From NCBI RefSeq assembly GCF_019218755.1, contig NZ_JAHUWZ010000002.1, positions 806,001 to 870,000 on the forward strand: a stretch of DNA of 64,000 nucleotides. The letters are read 5' to 3'. The stretch is from Acidovorax sp. sif1233 (GTDB lineage Bacteria > Pseudomonadota > Gammaproteobacteria > Burkholderiales > Burkholderiaceae_C). The number at the start of each line of letters is the position of its first letter. The first letter of the stretch is position 1. Both the position numbers and the translations under genes were made by a program. This document shows positions 34,930-46,074 of the stretch, piece by piece. The notes beneath the pieces were generated by a model. The model saw only the letters and a program-made list of their open reading frames with translations. It was not told the origin of the DNA and made no database searches.

Positions 34930-36705
34930 TCAGGACGGGCTCAGGGCCGGGTGGATGGTCAATGATGCATGGAAAGCCGGCGCTGCATCGGTGTGATCAG
35001 GGACTGCGGGAGCCAGGCGCACGCCATGGCGCTCGCGCAGTGCGGTGGTGCAATTGTGCAGTTCCTGCCGTTCGCGCCCCGCATCCCAGCCCAGCGCCCG
35101 TGCGGCGATGCCCGCCATCTCGGCCAGCGCCGCGTCCGTGACGAGGCCGCGAATGGCCAGCAGCGTGCGGCGGATCACCAGGTCGTCGAGGTGGATCACG
35201 CCGGTGTCGGTGCACAGCCAGGCCACCTCCGCCGCCGAGTAGTCGGGTGCATGCTGCAGCGGCAGGTCCCCCGCCACCTTGAAATGCGGGGCCATGCCCA
35301 GGGCCTGGGTGCCGTAGCGGCGCAGCAGTGCCTGGGCGCGGACACGGCCCAGGCCGGAATCCTGGGCGATGCGGTCGATGAAGCGCTCGGTCGCCGGCCC
35401 GCCCTGCGGCATGTCGGTGCCGCCGCCAATGGGCAACTGCCGGGTCGAGGCGGTGCGTGCCCGCCCCAGCAGGCGCAGCACCTCGTCGGTGGCCTCCTCG
35501 GCCAGCGCGCGAAAGGTGGTCCACTTGCCCCCCACCAGGCCCACGACCGGGATATCGCGCGATGGGGACGGTGCATCGATCACCACCGAATGGTCGCGCG
35601 AGATCTGCCCCGGCTTGTCGGCGTCCGAGCGCGCCAGCGGCCGCACGCCCACATAGGTGTAGACCACGTTACCGCGGCCGAAGGAGAGGTTGGGAAACAC
35701 CTCGCCCAGCACCTCCAGCAGGTAGTCCACCTCGGCAGGTTCGGTGGCGATCTGGTCGGGGTCGTCCACCGGAATGTCGGTGGAGCCCACCAGCACCCGG
35801 TCCAGGAAGGGGTAGACGATGCACACGCGCCCGTCCAGCGCCTCGAAATAGGCCATGCGCCCGCCCAGCGCGTCGCGCAGCAGGGGGTGGTCGAGCACCA
35901 GGTGCGAGCCCTTGGTGCCCATCACGCGCGGGCCGGGGCCGCCCAGCAGTTCGGTGCTGCGGTCCAGCCAGGCGCCGCTGGCATTGACCACCGTGTCGGC
36001 CGTCACCTGCACCACCTCGCCCGTGACTTCGTCGCGCAGCGTGAGGGTCTTGCCCGTGCAGCCCGTCACGCGGCAGTGGTTGACGGCCGCCGAGCGGGGC
36101 TGGTCGCGGCAGGCGTCGCGCACCAGCTCCAGCACCAGCCATTCGGGGTGGCTGATCCAGGCGTCGAAGAAGGTCGCCGTCCAGCGCACGGCCGCCCGGA
36201 ACAGCAGGCGGTCGGCCGGCTGCACGCGGCTGATGCGGTGGTTGGGCATCACGCGCTGGCGCCAGCCCAGCAGGTCGTACAGGCGCAGCCCGGTGGCCAC
36301 GGCCAGCAGGCCGCGCGTGCGCTGGGGCGGCGTGCGGCCCAGGAACTTGAGCGCGCTGCTCATCAGCCCGCCGAAGAAGCTCGACAGCGGCACCACGGTC
36401 TTGAGCGGCTGCACCAGGTGCGGCGCGTTGCGCAGCAGCAGGTTGCGCTCGCGCGTGGCCTCGGCCACCAGCGAGAAGCTGCCGCTTTCCAGGTAGCGCA
36501 GGCCGCCGTGGATCATGCGCGAGGGCGCGCTGCTGGCACCCGCACTGAAGTCGCCCTTGTCCACGATGAGGCAGTCCACGCCCTGCAGCGAGAGGTCGCG
36601 GAACACGCCCACGCCGTTGATGCCGGCGCCCACGATCACGGTCGAAAAATGGTGCCCCGACACGGCGGCCGGGCGCACGAAAGGCAATGGTGCAGGCGTG
36701 CTCAT
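34930..36705 (-). CDS. GlpD-like FAD-dependent polyol-phosphate dehydrogenase
   Basis: A 591-aa flavoprotein of the aerobic glycerol-3-phosphate dehydrogenase family. It has an FAD-binding FSTVIVGAGINGVGVFRDL near residue 20, the GlpD signature IHGGLRYLESGSFSLV, and LVGSTDIPVDD. The C-terminal helical domain (DAAP_C-like) is also present. The ATG at 36705 overlaps the stop of the FGGY kinase by 4 nt. In Brucella and rhizobia an EryB of this family oxidises the phosphate made by an FGGY kinase. Here the partner kinase and context suggest a polyol-phosphate rather than glycerol-3-phosphate; the substrate is not known. Confidence 0.85.
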   Translation of the reverse strand: MSTPAPLPFVRPAAVSGHHFSTVIVGAGINGVGVFRDLSLQGVDCLIVDKGDFSAGASSAPSRMIHGGLRYLESGSFSLVAEATRERNLLLRNAPHLVQPLKTVVPLSSFFGGLMSSALKFLGRTPPQRTRGLLAVATGLRLYDLLGWRQRVMPNHRISRVQPADRLLFRAAVRWTATFFDAWISHPEWLVLELVRDACRDQPRSAAVNHCRVTGCTGKTLTLRDEVTGEVVQVTADTVVNASGAWLDRSTELLGGPGPRVMGTKGSHLVLDHPLLRDALGGRMAYFEALDGRVCIVYPFLDRVLVGSTDIPVDDPDQIATEPAEVDYLLEVLGEVFPNLSFGRGNVVYTYVGVRPLARSDADKPGQISRDHSVVIDAPSPSRDIPVVGLVGGKWTTFRALAEEATDEVLRLLGRARTASTRQLPIGGGTDMPQGGPATERFIDRIAQDSGLGRVRAQALLRRYGTQALGMAPHFKVAGDLPLQHAPDYSAAEVAWLCTDTGVIHLDDLVIRRTLLAIRGLVTDAALAEMAGIAARALGWDAGRERQELHNCTTALRERHGVRLAPAVPDHTDAAPAFHASLTIHPALSPS

Positions 36706-38246
36706 GGCAAGGCCTCCATGCTCTGCGCGGATGTGGGGGTGGGCGCAAGCGCTGGCAGCGGCGCAGCAATGCCCGGCGATGTGCCCGCCAGATGGCCGAA
36801 TACAGGGGACATGGTGGCTATCAGTTCGTTGAAGTTGGCATTGAAGTCCGCATGGGCCCGCGCCTGGCTGGCGTCGGGTTCGACCGTGTCGCAGGGCGCG
36901 CGCAAGGGGTGGGTGTCGATGCCTTGCGACATCGCCGCGTAGATCGCCGCGCCGCGCGCGCCGGTCTCGTCGTCGGCGCAGCGCTCCACCGGGTGCCCGA
37001 GCAGGCCCGCGAGCAGGCGCACCAGGCGCGTGTCGCTGGCGCCGCCACCGAGCACGGTGGAGGCCGACACCGGCAGCCCGCCGGCCGCCAGGCGCGCCGT
37101 ATGGCGTGCATGCAGCGCCGCGACCGCATCGACCACGGCACGCGCCATGTCGCCGCGTGTGTGGTGGCTCTGAAGGCCGACAAAGCCGGCCGAGACGCCC
37201 GCACCGCCGTTCACGAAAGGCAGAAAGCGCAGTCCCCCGGCCCCGAACGGCACCGACATCGCCAGGTCGACCACGGCCCGCGCATCGGGCAGGCCAAGCA
37301 CTCCGGCCAGCCAGGCGATATTGGCCATCGACGAGGGGCTGTTCTCCATGTACAGGCGCCGGTCGCTCGGCCCGAAATTCACGACGGCCACCACGTCGGG
37401 CCGGGGTTCCACCACCGGGCCGATGACGGCATTGACGCACCAGGTGCCCAACACCGAGACGGCGCGGCCGCGCTCCTCGGCACGGATGGCGGTCATCGAC
37501 GCCAGCAGGTCGATGGCGCCCATGGCCACCGGGATGCCCGCTGGCAGGCCGTGCGCCTCGGCCGCCGAAGTGTGCAGCGTGCCGATCACCTCGCCGCTGT
37601 CCACCAGCGGCCCGAAGGCCTTCGGTGAAAGATCGGCGACGCCCGAGGCCGCAAAGGCCAGCGGCGACCATGTGCCGGTGGCCACCGAGAGCAGGCCCGC
37701 CGTGCTGGCGTCGCTGGCGTCGGTGGCGATCTCGCCCGTGAGCAGAAAGCCCACGTAGTCCTTGGCGAACATGAGGCGTTGCAAGGCACCGCTGCGCACA
37801 GCGTCGCTGCCCAGCAACTCGGCCGCGATCACGGTGGGCTGGCCCGGCCAGGGCTGGCAGCCGACCTCGGCGCGCAGTTGCAGGCCATGGCTGCTTGCCA
37901 GGGACTCGGCCCGCGCGCCGGCGCGCTGGTCGGTCGAGGCCACGGCGCGGCCGCCGGCCAGTTCATTGCGGGCATCCAGCGCATACAGGCCCGCTCCATG
38001 CCCCGTGCAGCCGATGGCACGGACATCGGCCACGCGGTCGCCGAGCTGGTGCGCCACATCGCGCAGCACGGTGGACAGGGCCGAGCGGATCATGGATGCC
38101 CCCACTTCGCAGCCACCACCGGGCAGGCGGTCGTGCTGCAGGGGCATGCGGGACAGGGCGACGGTGCGGCCGCTCGCGGCCTCCAGGGCCAGGGCTTTGA
38201 GGCTGCTCGACCCGAGGTCGATGCCAATCAGTAGTTGGGTCTTCAT
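36702..38246 (-). CDS. FGGY-family carbohydrate kinase
   Basis: A 514-aa sugar/polyol kinase. The N-terminal ATP-binding motif is LLIGIDLGSSSLKAL, the first domain contains GCTGHGAGLYALD, the candidate catalytic Asp is in VAMGAIDLLASM, and the C-terminal adenine-site motif is VLGGGASDTRLVR. The TGHGAGLYALD type of loop resembles xylulose/erythritol kinases more than glycerol kinase. It is first in the minus-strand operon, and its start codon abuts the first TGTCATAACA site. It is divergent from the ribose-type importer. Expected to phosphorylate the imported sugar or polyol. Confidence 0.88.
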   Translation of the reverse strand: MKTQLLIGIDLGSSSLKALALEAASGRTVALSRMPLQHDRLPGGGCEVGASMIRSALSTVLRDVAHQLGDRVADVRAIGCTGHGAGLYALDARNELAGGRAVASTDQRAGARAESLASSHGLQLRAEVGCQPWPGQPTVIAAELLGSDAVRSGALQRLMFAKDYVGFLLTGEIATDASDASTAGLLSVATGTWSPLAFAASGVADLSPKAFGPLVDSGEVIGTLHTSAAEAHGLPAGIPVAMGAIDLLASMTAIRAEERGRAVSVLGTWCVNAVIGPVVEPRPDVVAVVNFGPSDRRLYMENSPSSMANIAWLAGVLGLPDARAVVDLAMSVPFGAGGLRFLPFVNGGAGVSAGFVGLQSHHTRGDMARAVVDAVAALHARHTARLAAGGLPVSASTVLGGGASDTRLVRLLAGLLGHPVERCADDETGARGAAIYAAMSQGIDTHPLRAPCDTVEPDASQARAHADFNANFNELIATMSPVFGHLAGTSPGIAAPLPALAPTPTSAQSMEALP

Positions 38247-38356
38247 GTCATAACAGCTTCCACCGAACCAGCCGGCATATCCAGTAGTGTTTCCCCTAAC
38301 TATCTGGCGCTTCGATCCAAGATTACATTCTACCTGTCATAACAACTGTCGTGACA
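38246..38356. promoter_or_regulatory. Three TGTCRTRACA sites in the divergent promoter of the carbohydrate cluster
   Basis: TGTCATAACA (38246-38255), TGTCATAACA (38335-38344) and the perfect palindrome TGTCGTGACA (38347-38356). The first touches the kinase start; the last two are 12 bp apart near the binding-protein promoter. HutC-type GntR regulators bind short palindromes of this kind, so they are candidate operators for the regulator at 34173-34928. Confidence 0.6.
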
Positions 38357-38427
38357 CCAAGCACCCCATCACAGCCCTGGAGAAAGCAGCAATCACACGC
38401 TGCTCCGTTCAACAAGAGGAGACATCA

Positions 38428-39470
38428 ATGAGGCGTAATTTCCTGAAGTCCGCAGCCGCCGCCGGTATCGGCCTGGCCGGCACCAGCGCGTTCGCGCAGC
38501 AACCTGCGGCAACCCCCGCCGCCGCGGGTGGCCTGCGCGGCAACCCCAGCGACGTCTACGTGATGAACGTGATGGTCTCGGGCGTGGAGTACTGGTTTCC
38601 GGTCTACGAGATGATGAAGCAGCTGGGCCGCACGCTGGGTGTCCGCACCCGCTACACCGGCACCCCCGAGTACGACGTGAACAAGCAGCTGGCCTCGTTC
38701 GAGCAGGAGCTGGCACGCAAGCCCGCCGGCATCCTGCTGCACCCCATGAACCCCGACCCGTTCATCGAGCCCATCAACCGCGCAGCAGCCATGGGCATCC
38801 CGGTAGTCACCTTCGCGGCCGACTCGCCCAACTCCAAGCGCACCTCGTTCATCACCTCGGACAATGACCGCGAAGGCGCGCAGGCCGCCGACGCGATCGC
38901 CGCATCGTTGGGCGGCAAGGGCGAGTTCGCCGTGCTGGAAAACCCCGGCCAGGACAACCACGACCGCCGCATCGCCGCCTTCATCAACCGCATGAAGACC
39001 AAGCACCCGGGCATGAAGCTGGTGGGCCGCGCCGCGAGCAACCAGGACCCGAACAAGGCCTACCAGGCCGTGCAGAGCCTGGCGCAGGCCAACCCCAACC
39101 TGGGCGCCCTGTTCATGCCCGAGGCCAACTCGGCGCTCGGTGCGGCCCAGGCCAAGGTGGAGACCAAGAAGAACATCAAGGTGATGTGCTGCGACGTGAA
39201 CGCCAAGATCCTGGACATGATCAAGTCCGGCGACGTGTTCGGCGCCATCAACCCCAACCAGGGCATGCAGGGCTACATGGGCATGATGATGCTGTTCCTG
39301 GCCAAAAACCCCGGCCTCATCGACCCGATGAATGACGCCAAGCGCAACGGCACCAACCCCATGGCCGTGCCCTTCCTGGACAACGGCCTGGCCGTGGTCA
39401 GCAAGGCCAACGCCGACGACTTCTACTGGGACAAGTACCTCGCGCGCCGCGGCACCAAGGGCATCAGCGA

Positions 39471-39474
<4 letters not shown>
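38428..39474 (+). CDS. Sugar ABC transporter substrate-binding protein (ribose/RbsB type)
   Basis: A 348-aa periplasmic binding protein. The N-terminus MRRNFLKSAAAAGIGLAG is a twin-arginine signal, cleaved near AFAQQ. Pentose-binding family features: PAGILLHPMNPDPFIEPINR, then VTFAADSP and the second-lobe LGALFMPEANSALG. AGAGGAG lies 8 nt before the ATG. Its stop overlaps the GTG start of the ATPase gene. The ligand is unknown; a pentose, tetritol or other polyol fits the catabolic genes. Confidence 0.9.
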
Positions 39475-41002
<1,528 letters not shown>

Positions 41003-41006
<4 letters not shown>

Positions 41007-42037
41007 ATCACCCCGCACAATTGGACGCCGGCTCCGTCGCCGGCCTGCAGCCGCCGCGCGAGGCGCCCGGGGGGCCGGGCAAGCCCGGCGCCCCCAAGCT
41101 CACCAGCATGCGCGAGATGGGCCTTCTGGTCATCATCCTCGCGCTGTGCGTGGGCATGAGCTTCGCGTCGCCCTACTTCCTGACCTGGGACAACATCCGC
41201 GCCATGCTGCTGTCCTTCTCCATCGAGGGCATCGTGGTCGTGGGCATGACCATCCTGCTCATCGTGGGCGGCATCGACCTGTCGGTGGGCTCGGTGGTGT
41301 GCTTCGCGATGGTGGTCACGGGCAAGCTGTTCCTGATGGGGTTCGATCCCTGGACGGCCGGGCTCATCGCCATCGCCGCCAGCGCGCTCATCGGCGCCAT
41401 GATCGGCGGCTGCGTGGTGCGCATCGGGCTCAACCACTTCATCGCCTCGCTGGCCTTCATGGTCATCGTGCGCGGCCTGTGCCTGGCGCTCACCCAGGGC
41501 ACGCCCCAGTCGCTGTTCTCGCTGCCGGCCTCTTTCAAGTTCATCGGCCAGGGTACGCTGTTCGGCATCCCGGCGGTGATCCTGATCTTCCTTTTCATCG
41601 TGGTGGTCAGCGATTTCGTGCTGCGCCGCGCGAGCCTGATGCGCCGCGTGTTCTACACCGGCAGCAACGAGAAGGCGGCGCTGTACTCGGGCATCCGCGT
41701 GGGCCACGTGAAGTTCTGGGTGACGGTGCTGTGCGCCGCATCCGCCGGCCTGGCCGGGGTGATCTACACCGCGCGCTTCGGCGCGGCCACGCCCACCTTC
41801 GGCGTGGGCATGGAGCTCAACGTGATCGCCGCGGCCGTGATCGGCGGCGCCAGCCTGAAGGGCGGCTCGGGCACGGTGCTCGGTGCCGTGCTGGGCCTGG
41901 CCCTGCTCTCGGTGGTGACCAGCTCGCTGATCCTGCTGGACGTTTCGCCGTACTGGCAGGACGTGATCAAGGGCCTGATCCTGCTGGCCGCCGTGACCAT
42001 CGACCACCTCATGAACACCCGAAAGACCCAACGATGA
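41003..42037 (+). CDS. Sugar ABC transporter permease (RbsC type)
   Basis: A 344-aa inner-membrane permease with about 8-10 helices after a Pro/Gly-rich cytoplasmic N-terminus of ~38 residues. RbsC-family hallmarks: LIVGGIDLSVGSVVCF and NVIAAAVIGGASLKGGSGT. The ATG at 41003 overlaps the RbsA-like stop, and the gene ends in an ATGA overlap with the aldo/keto reductase, so importer and enzyme are translationally coupled. Confidence 0.93.
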
Positions 42038-43041
42038 ATGCCGTGATGATGAACGCAGCGATGAAGACCACCACCCTGGGCCCGTCGGGCATCCAGTGCT
42101 CGGCCATCGGCCTCGGTACCTGGGCCATGGGCGGATGGATGTGGGGCGGCCAGGACAGTGCCGCCGCCACCGACGCCATAGCCGCCTCGCTCGACGCCGG
42201 GGTGACGCTGATCGACACCGCGCCGGCCTATGGCCTGGGCGCCTCCGAAAACATCGTTGGCGCCGCCCTCAAGGGCCGCCGCCACGAGGCGGTGATCGCC
42301 ACCAAGTGCGGCCTGGTGTGGCACACGCAAAAGGGCACGCACTTCTTCGACGAAGACGGCCACCCCGTGTACCGCCACCTGGGCCGCGAATCGATCTTCC
42401 ACGAGGCCGAGGAGAGCTTGAAACGCCTGCAGACCGACTACATCGACCTGTACATCACCCACTGGCAGGACGCCACCACGCCGGTCGAGGAGACCATGGA
42501 CGCCCTGCTCACGCTCAAGCAGCAGGGCAAGATCCGCGCCATCGGTGTGAGCAACGCGAGCCCCGAGACGCTGGCCGAGTACCTGCAGTACGGCCCCGTG
42601 GACGCGGCGCAGGAGCGCTACAGCCTGATCGACCGCGAGATCGAGCAGACGCTGCTGCCCCTGTGCAGCCGCCATAACGTGGCCATGCTGGGCTACTCCT
42701 CGCTGGCGCTGGGCCTGCTCGCCGGCCCCATCGACCCGGCGCGCGAATTCACGGGCGACGACCAGCGCGCGAGCAACCCGCGTTTCAGCGCGGCCAACCG
42801 CGCCAGGCTCAAGGCCTTCTTCGACGAACTCGAACCAGTGCGCCGGCCACTGGGCTGCTCCTTCGGTCAGCTGATGATCGCCTGGACGCTGGCCAGCGGC
42901 AATGTATCGGTGGCGCTGTGCGGTGCACGCACGCGGGCACAGGCCACCGAGAACGCCACCGCCGGCGCGCTGGACCTGCCCGAGGAGGCCGTGTTGCGCA
43001 TCGACACGGCCGCCGCCCGGCACCTGAAGGCGCTGGCCTGA
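42034..43041 (+). CDS. Aldo/keto reductase
   Basis: A 335-aa NAD(P)H-dependent (beta/alpha)8 oxidoreductase. Catalytic residues fit the family tetrad: Asp and Tyr in LIDTAPAYGLG, Lys in VIATKCGLVW, and His in YITHWQD. The cofactor region VALCGARTRAQATENA is near the C-terminus. It overlaps the permease stop (ATGA at 42034); MKTTTLGPSG at 42061 could be the real start. It may oxidise the incoming sugar/polyol or reduce the aldehyde released by the downstream aldolase; direction and substrate are inferred. Confidence 0.88.
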   Translation: MNAVMMNAAMKTTTLGPSGIQCSAIGLGTWAMGGWMWGGQDSAAATDAIAASLDAGVTLIDTAPAYGLGASENIVGAALKGRRHEAVIATKCGLVWHTQKGTHFFDEDGHPVYRHLGRESIFHEAEESLKRLQTDYIDLYITHWQDATTPVEETMDALLTLKQQGKIRAIGVSNASPETLAEYLQYGPVDAAQERYSLIDREIEQTLLPLCSRHNVAMLGYSSLALGLLAGPIDPAREFTGDDQRASNPRFSAANRARLKAFFDELEPVRRPLGCSFGQLMIAWTLASGNVSVALCGARTRAQATENATAGALDLPEEAVLRIDTAAARHLKALA

Positions 43042-43091
43042 CGAACCTCTTCCCCCTTTTTCTTACTCCCACCAACCAAGGACCTCTTCGT

Positions 43092-43934
43092 ATGTCGAAG
43101 GACAAGACCGCACGCCTGAACCGCCTGCTGACCCACGGGCGCTGCCTGGACATCGCCCTGGACCACGGCGTGTGCAACGAACCCTCGTTCCTCAACGGGC
43201 TGGAGGACATGCCCGGCGTGATGGACAAGCTCGTGGCCGCCGCGCCCGACGCCATCCAGCTCAACTACGGCCAGGCCGACCTGCTGCAGGACCGCCCGGG
43301 CCGCAGCAAGCCGGCGCTGGTGATGCGCATCGACATGGGCAACCCCTACAACGCCACCGCCCACCGCGTGATGTGGGCCGTGCTGCAGAACGAGCACGAC
43401 CCGGTGCTGCCGGCCGTGCAGCGCGATGCCGCCTGCGTGGTGGTCAACCTGTTCATGCTGCCCAATGAACCCGACCTGTTTCGCCAGTGCGTGCAGAACA
43501 TCGCGCGCGTGCGCGCCGACTGCGACCGCTACGGCATGCCGCTGATGATCGAGCCGCTGGTGATGCGCCCGCACAGCGAGCAAGGCGGCTACATGGTCGA
43601 TGGCGACGCCGAGAAGATCGTGACCCTGGTGCGCCTGGCGCGCGAGATGGGGGCCGACATCGTGAAGGCCGACCCCACCACCGACCCCGCCGAATTCCAC
43701 CGCGTTGTGCAGGCAGCGCGCTGCCCGGTGCTGGTGCGCGGCGGCGGCCGCGAAGACCTGCAGCAGGTGTTCGCGCGCTCGCGCGTGCTGCTGGACCAGG
43801 GGGCCGTGGGCATGGTCTACGGGCGCAACGTGTACCAGCACGCCAACCCGTCGGCGGTGGTCAACGCACTGATGGCGATGATCCACCGCGGCGCGAGCGC
43901 ATCCGAGGCCTGGGAGCTCTACACAGCGGCGTGA
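43092..43934 (+). CDS. DhnA-type class I aldolase (FbaB/LsrF-like)
   Basis: A 280-aa Schiff-base aldolase of the DeoC/FbaB/LsrF superfamily. The N-terminal DIALDHGV motif (Asp24) and the strand GADIVKADPTTDP with probable Schiff-base Lys192 are present, as is the phosphate-binding VLVRGGGRED. It lies 50 bp after the aldo/keto reductase and ends the plus-strand operon before a strong terminator. Likely cleaves a ketose phosphate made by the kinase and GlpD-like dehydrogenase into dihydroxyacetone phosphate (or a similar ketone) and an aldehyde; inferred. Confidence 0.85.
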   Translation: MSKDKTARLNRLLTHGRCLDIALDHGVCNEPSFLNGLEDMPGVMDKLVAAAPDAIQLNYGQADLLQDRPGRSKPALVMRIDMGNPYNATAHRVMWAVLQNEHDPVLPAVQRDAACVVVNLFMLPNEPDLFRQCVQNIARVRADCDRYGMPLMIEPLVMRPHSEQGGYMVDGDAEKIVTLVRLAREMGADIVKADPTTDPAEFHRVVQAARCPVLVRGGGREDLQQVFARSRVLLDQGAVGMVYGRNVYQHANPSAVVNALMAMIHRGASASEAWELYTAA

Positions 43935-43954
43935 GATGAATCCCTGAAACCGGA

Positions 43955-43991
43955 GGGCCTGTGGTCGCCAGACGCCCACGGGCCCTTTTTT
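43955..43991 (+). terminator. Terminator of the carbohydrate importer operon
   Basis: GGGCCTGTGG pairs with CCCACGGGCCC around TCGCCAGACG, followed by T6. It begins 20 nt after the aldolase stop. Confidence 0.88.
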
Positions 43992-44051
43992 GTTGCCCCG
44001 GCGCAGGACGCGGCGTGTGCCGCCATGCGCCCGTCAACTGTTGCCAAAACT

Positions 44052-44215
44052 GGAACAGTTAGTTCGCGACCAGATGGTTTTTCTTTGGATACCCCAGGCG
44101 TACAGTTCAACCCATCGATGAGCCGAACCCGCAAGGCGACTCACCGAACCCGGTTCAGAAATGGTTTTTGTCCCGGTTTTTCTGAGACGCTTTTTTCTTC
44201 CTGAAGGATTTCATC
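44052..44215 (+). promoter_or_regulatory. Conserved 164-nt leader, copy 2
   Basis: The same length as the leader at 33202-33365, beginning GGAACAGTTAGTTCGCGACC and identical over about 80 nt in the middle. The first 48 nt and the last 30 differ more. With its gene it forms the right direct repeat flanking the carbohydrate cluster. Confidence 0.7.
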
Positions 44216-44509
44216 ATGAACAAGACCGCCCGCTTCCTCTCCATCGCCGCCGTGGCTGCTTTCGCTTCTTTCGGTGCCCAGGCCGACGAGGCCGATGCTT
44301 CGCAGTTCGCCACCAAGTTCGACACCAACCGCACGCGCGCCGAAGTGGCCGCCGAAGCCGCCACCGTGGCACAGACCCGCTCCATCGAGCCCGCAGGTTC
44401 GCGCGTGGTGACCTACAAGTCCACGGCCGACCGTGCCGCCGTGCGTGCCCAGGCTGCCGAAGCCGTGCGCACCGGCCAGATCCCCGCTGGTGAAATCGGC
44501 GCGATGTAA
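44216..44509 (+). CDS. Small exported protein, paralogue 3
   Basis: A 97-aa paralogue of the genes at 33366 and 33746 with the same signal peptide. The leader resembles paralogue 1, whereas the C-terminus AGEIGAM resembles paralogue 2 (AGEIGNAM), so it looks like a chimera of the two. The mature part differs from paralogue 2 at about two positions besides the C-terminal indel (Glu36Asp, Thr49Ala). AAGGA precedes the ATG. Function unknown. A terminator follows. Confidence 0.85.
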   Translation: MNKTARFLSIAAVAAFASFGAQADEADASQFATKFDTNRTRAEVAAEAATVAQTRSIEPAGSRVVTYKSTADRAAVRAQAAEAVRTGQIPAGEIGAM

Positions 44510-44552
44510 AAGGCCACCGCCATGCGGTGCAGGCGCACCGCAGCCGCCACGC

Positions 44553-44589
44553 AAAAGGCCGGAGCCCCGTGAAGGGCTCCGGCCTTTTT
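44553..44589 (+). terminator. Terminator after paralogue 3
   Basis: AAAAGGCCGGAGCCC, loop CGTGAA, GGGCTCCGGCCTTTTT: a 12-bp-plus GC stem with T5 and a matching A-run on the other side. It lies between convergent genes and probably works in both directions. Confidence 0.88.
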
Positions 44590-44648
44590 GTCTTGCATGC
44601 CTGAAGGGTCAACCCGCCGCCGCATGCGGCGGCGCATGAAGCAACGCC

Positions 44649-45287
44649 TTACGGCAGCAGCGTCACGCCCGTCTTGCCCTGCAGGGCTTCGAAGGTGACG
44701 CCGGGTGCCAGTTCAATGACTTTGAGGCCTTCGGGGGTCACGTCCAGCACGGCCAGGTCGGTGATGATGCGGTCGACCACGCCCACGCCCGTCAGGGGCA
44801 GCGTGCACTGGGGCAGGATTTTGAGGTCTTCAGTGCCGTCCTTCTTCTTGGCCACATGCTCCATGAGCACGATCACGCGCTTGACGCCAGCCACCAGGTC
44901 CATGGCGCCGCCCATGCCCTTGACCATCTTGCCAGGGATCATCCAGTTGGCCAGGTCGCCCTTCTCGCTGACCTGCATGGCACCCAGGATCGACAGGTTG
45001 ATCTTGCCGCCGCGGATCATGGCGAACGACTGGTCGCTGCCAAAGATCGACGAGCCCTTGATCGTGGTGACGGTCTGCTTGCCGGCATTGATGAGGTCGG
45101 GGTCCACCTTGTCGTCGGTAGGGAAAGGGCCGATGCCCAGCATGCCGTTCTCGGACTGCAGCCACACTTCCTTGTCGCCCGTGAAATTGGCCACCAGCGT
45201 GGGGATGCCGATCCCCAGGTTCACATAGAAGCCGTCTTCAAGTTCTTGCGCCGCGCGTGCGGCCATCTGGTCTTGGGTCCACGACAT
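44649..45287 (-). CDS. 3-oxoacid CoA-transferase subunit B
   Basis: A 212-aa subunit of the ScoB/PcaJ/AtoA family. It has the catalytic Glu46 in [12 protein letters not shown] and the N-terminal [13 protein letters not shown] stretch. It pairs with the A subunit 2 bp upstream. It transfers CoA from succinyl-CoA to a 3-oxoacid (acetoacetate or 3-oxoadipate). Proximity of a PcaC homologue leaves 3-oxoadipate possible, but acetoacetate cannot be excluded. Confidence 0.93.
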   Translation of the reverse strand: MSWTQDQMAARAAQELEDGFYVNLGIGIPTLVANFTGDKEVWLQSENGMLGIGPFPTDDKVDPDLINAGKQTVTTIKGSSIFGSDQSFAMIRGGKINLSILGAMQVSEKGDLANWMIPGKMVKGMGGAMDLVAGVKRVIVLMEHVAKKKDGTEDLKILPQCTLPLTGVGVVDRIITDLAVLDVTPEGLKVIELAPGVTFEALQGKTGVTLLP

Positions 45288-45289
45288 GG

Positions 45290-46000
45290 TCAGGCTCCTG
45301 CTTTCTCGGTGATGGTGCGTTTTTCAATGCGCTTTTCAGGGTTGGCGTTGAGCACGATCCGGTGCACGTAGATGCCGGGCAGATGGACGTCATCGGGCGC
45401 AAGCTCGCCCGTTTCCACGATGCGCTCCACCTCCACGATGCAGACCTTGCCGGCCGTGGCCGCGGCGGGATTGAAGTTGCGCGCGGTGAGGTTGAAGCGC
45501 AGGTTGCCGGACTTGTCCGCCACATCCGCCTTGATAAGCGACACCTCGGGTACCAGGGAGCGCTCCATCACATAGGTTTCGCCGTCGAACTCGCGCAGCT
45601 CCTTGCCGTCCGCAACGATGGTGCCCACGCCGGTCTTGGTGAAGAAGGCCGGAATGCCCGCGCCGCCGGCGCGCAGCTTCTCGGCCAGCGTGCCCTGGGG
45701 CGTGAACTCCAGTTCCAGTTCGCCCGCGAGGTACTGGCGTTCGAACTCCTTGTTCTCGCCCACGTACGAAGAGATCATTTTCTTGATCTGGCGGGTCTCG
45801 AGCAGCTTGCCCAGGCCAAAGCCGTCGACGCCCGCATTGTTGGAGATCACGGTGAGATTCTTGGCACCCGAATCGCGCAGCGCATCGATCAGCGCCTCCG
45901 GAATGCCACACAACCCGAAACCGCCCACAGCCATGAGCTGGCCGTCTGCAACCACACCCCGAAGGGCCTCGGCCGCGGAGGGGAATATCTTGTTCACCAC
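45290..46000 (-). CDS. 3-oxoacid CoA-transferase subunit A
   Basis: A 236-aa ScoA/PcaI-type subunit. The CoA-binding/oxyanion region [14 protein letters not shown] is near residue 26, and [15 protein letters not shown] follows. AAGGAG lies upstream of two tandem GTG codons (46000 and 45997); the second has the better spacing. It is the first gene of the two-gene operon, divergent from a PAS-LuxR regulator, with an 8-bp inverted repeat between them. Confidence 0.93.
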   Translation of the reverse strand: MVNKIFPSAAEALRGVVADGQLMAVGGFGLCGIPEALIDALRDSGAKNLTVISNNAGVDGFGLGKLLETRQIKKMISSYVGENKEFERQYLAGELELEFTPQGTLAEKLRAGGAGIPAFFTKTGVGTIVADGKELREFDGETYVMERSLVPEVSLIKADVADKSGNLRFNLTARNFNPAAATAGKVCIVEVERIVETGELAPDDVHLPGIYVHRIVLNANPEKRIEKRTITEKAGA

Positions 46001-46029
46001 GATCTCCTTGTGAATTTTGGATGCGCTAC

Positions 46030-46057
46030 GATACTACGTACCCGAATAAGTAGTATC
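46030..46057. promoter_or_regulatory. GATACTAC/GTAGTATC inverted repeat, candidate operator
   Basis: A perfect 8-bp inverted repeat with a 12-nt spacer, in the 74-bp gap between the CoA-transferase and the PAS-LuxR regulator. The position and symmetry fit an operator for the divergent regulator. Confidence 0.55.
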
Positions 46058-46074
46058 CCCTAAAGATTTGCACT

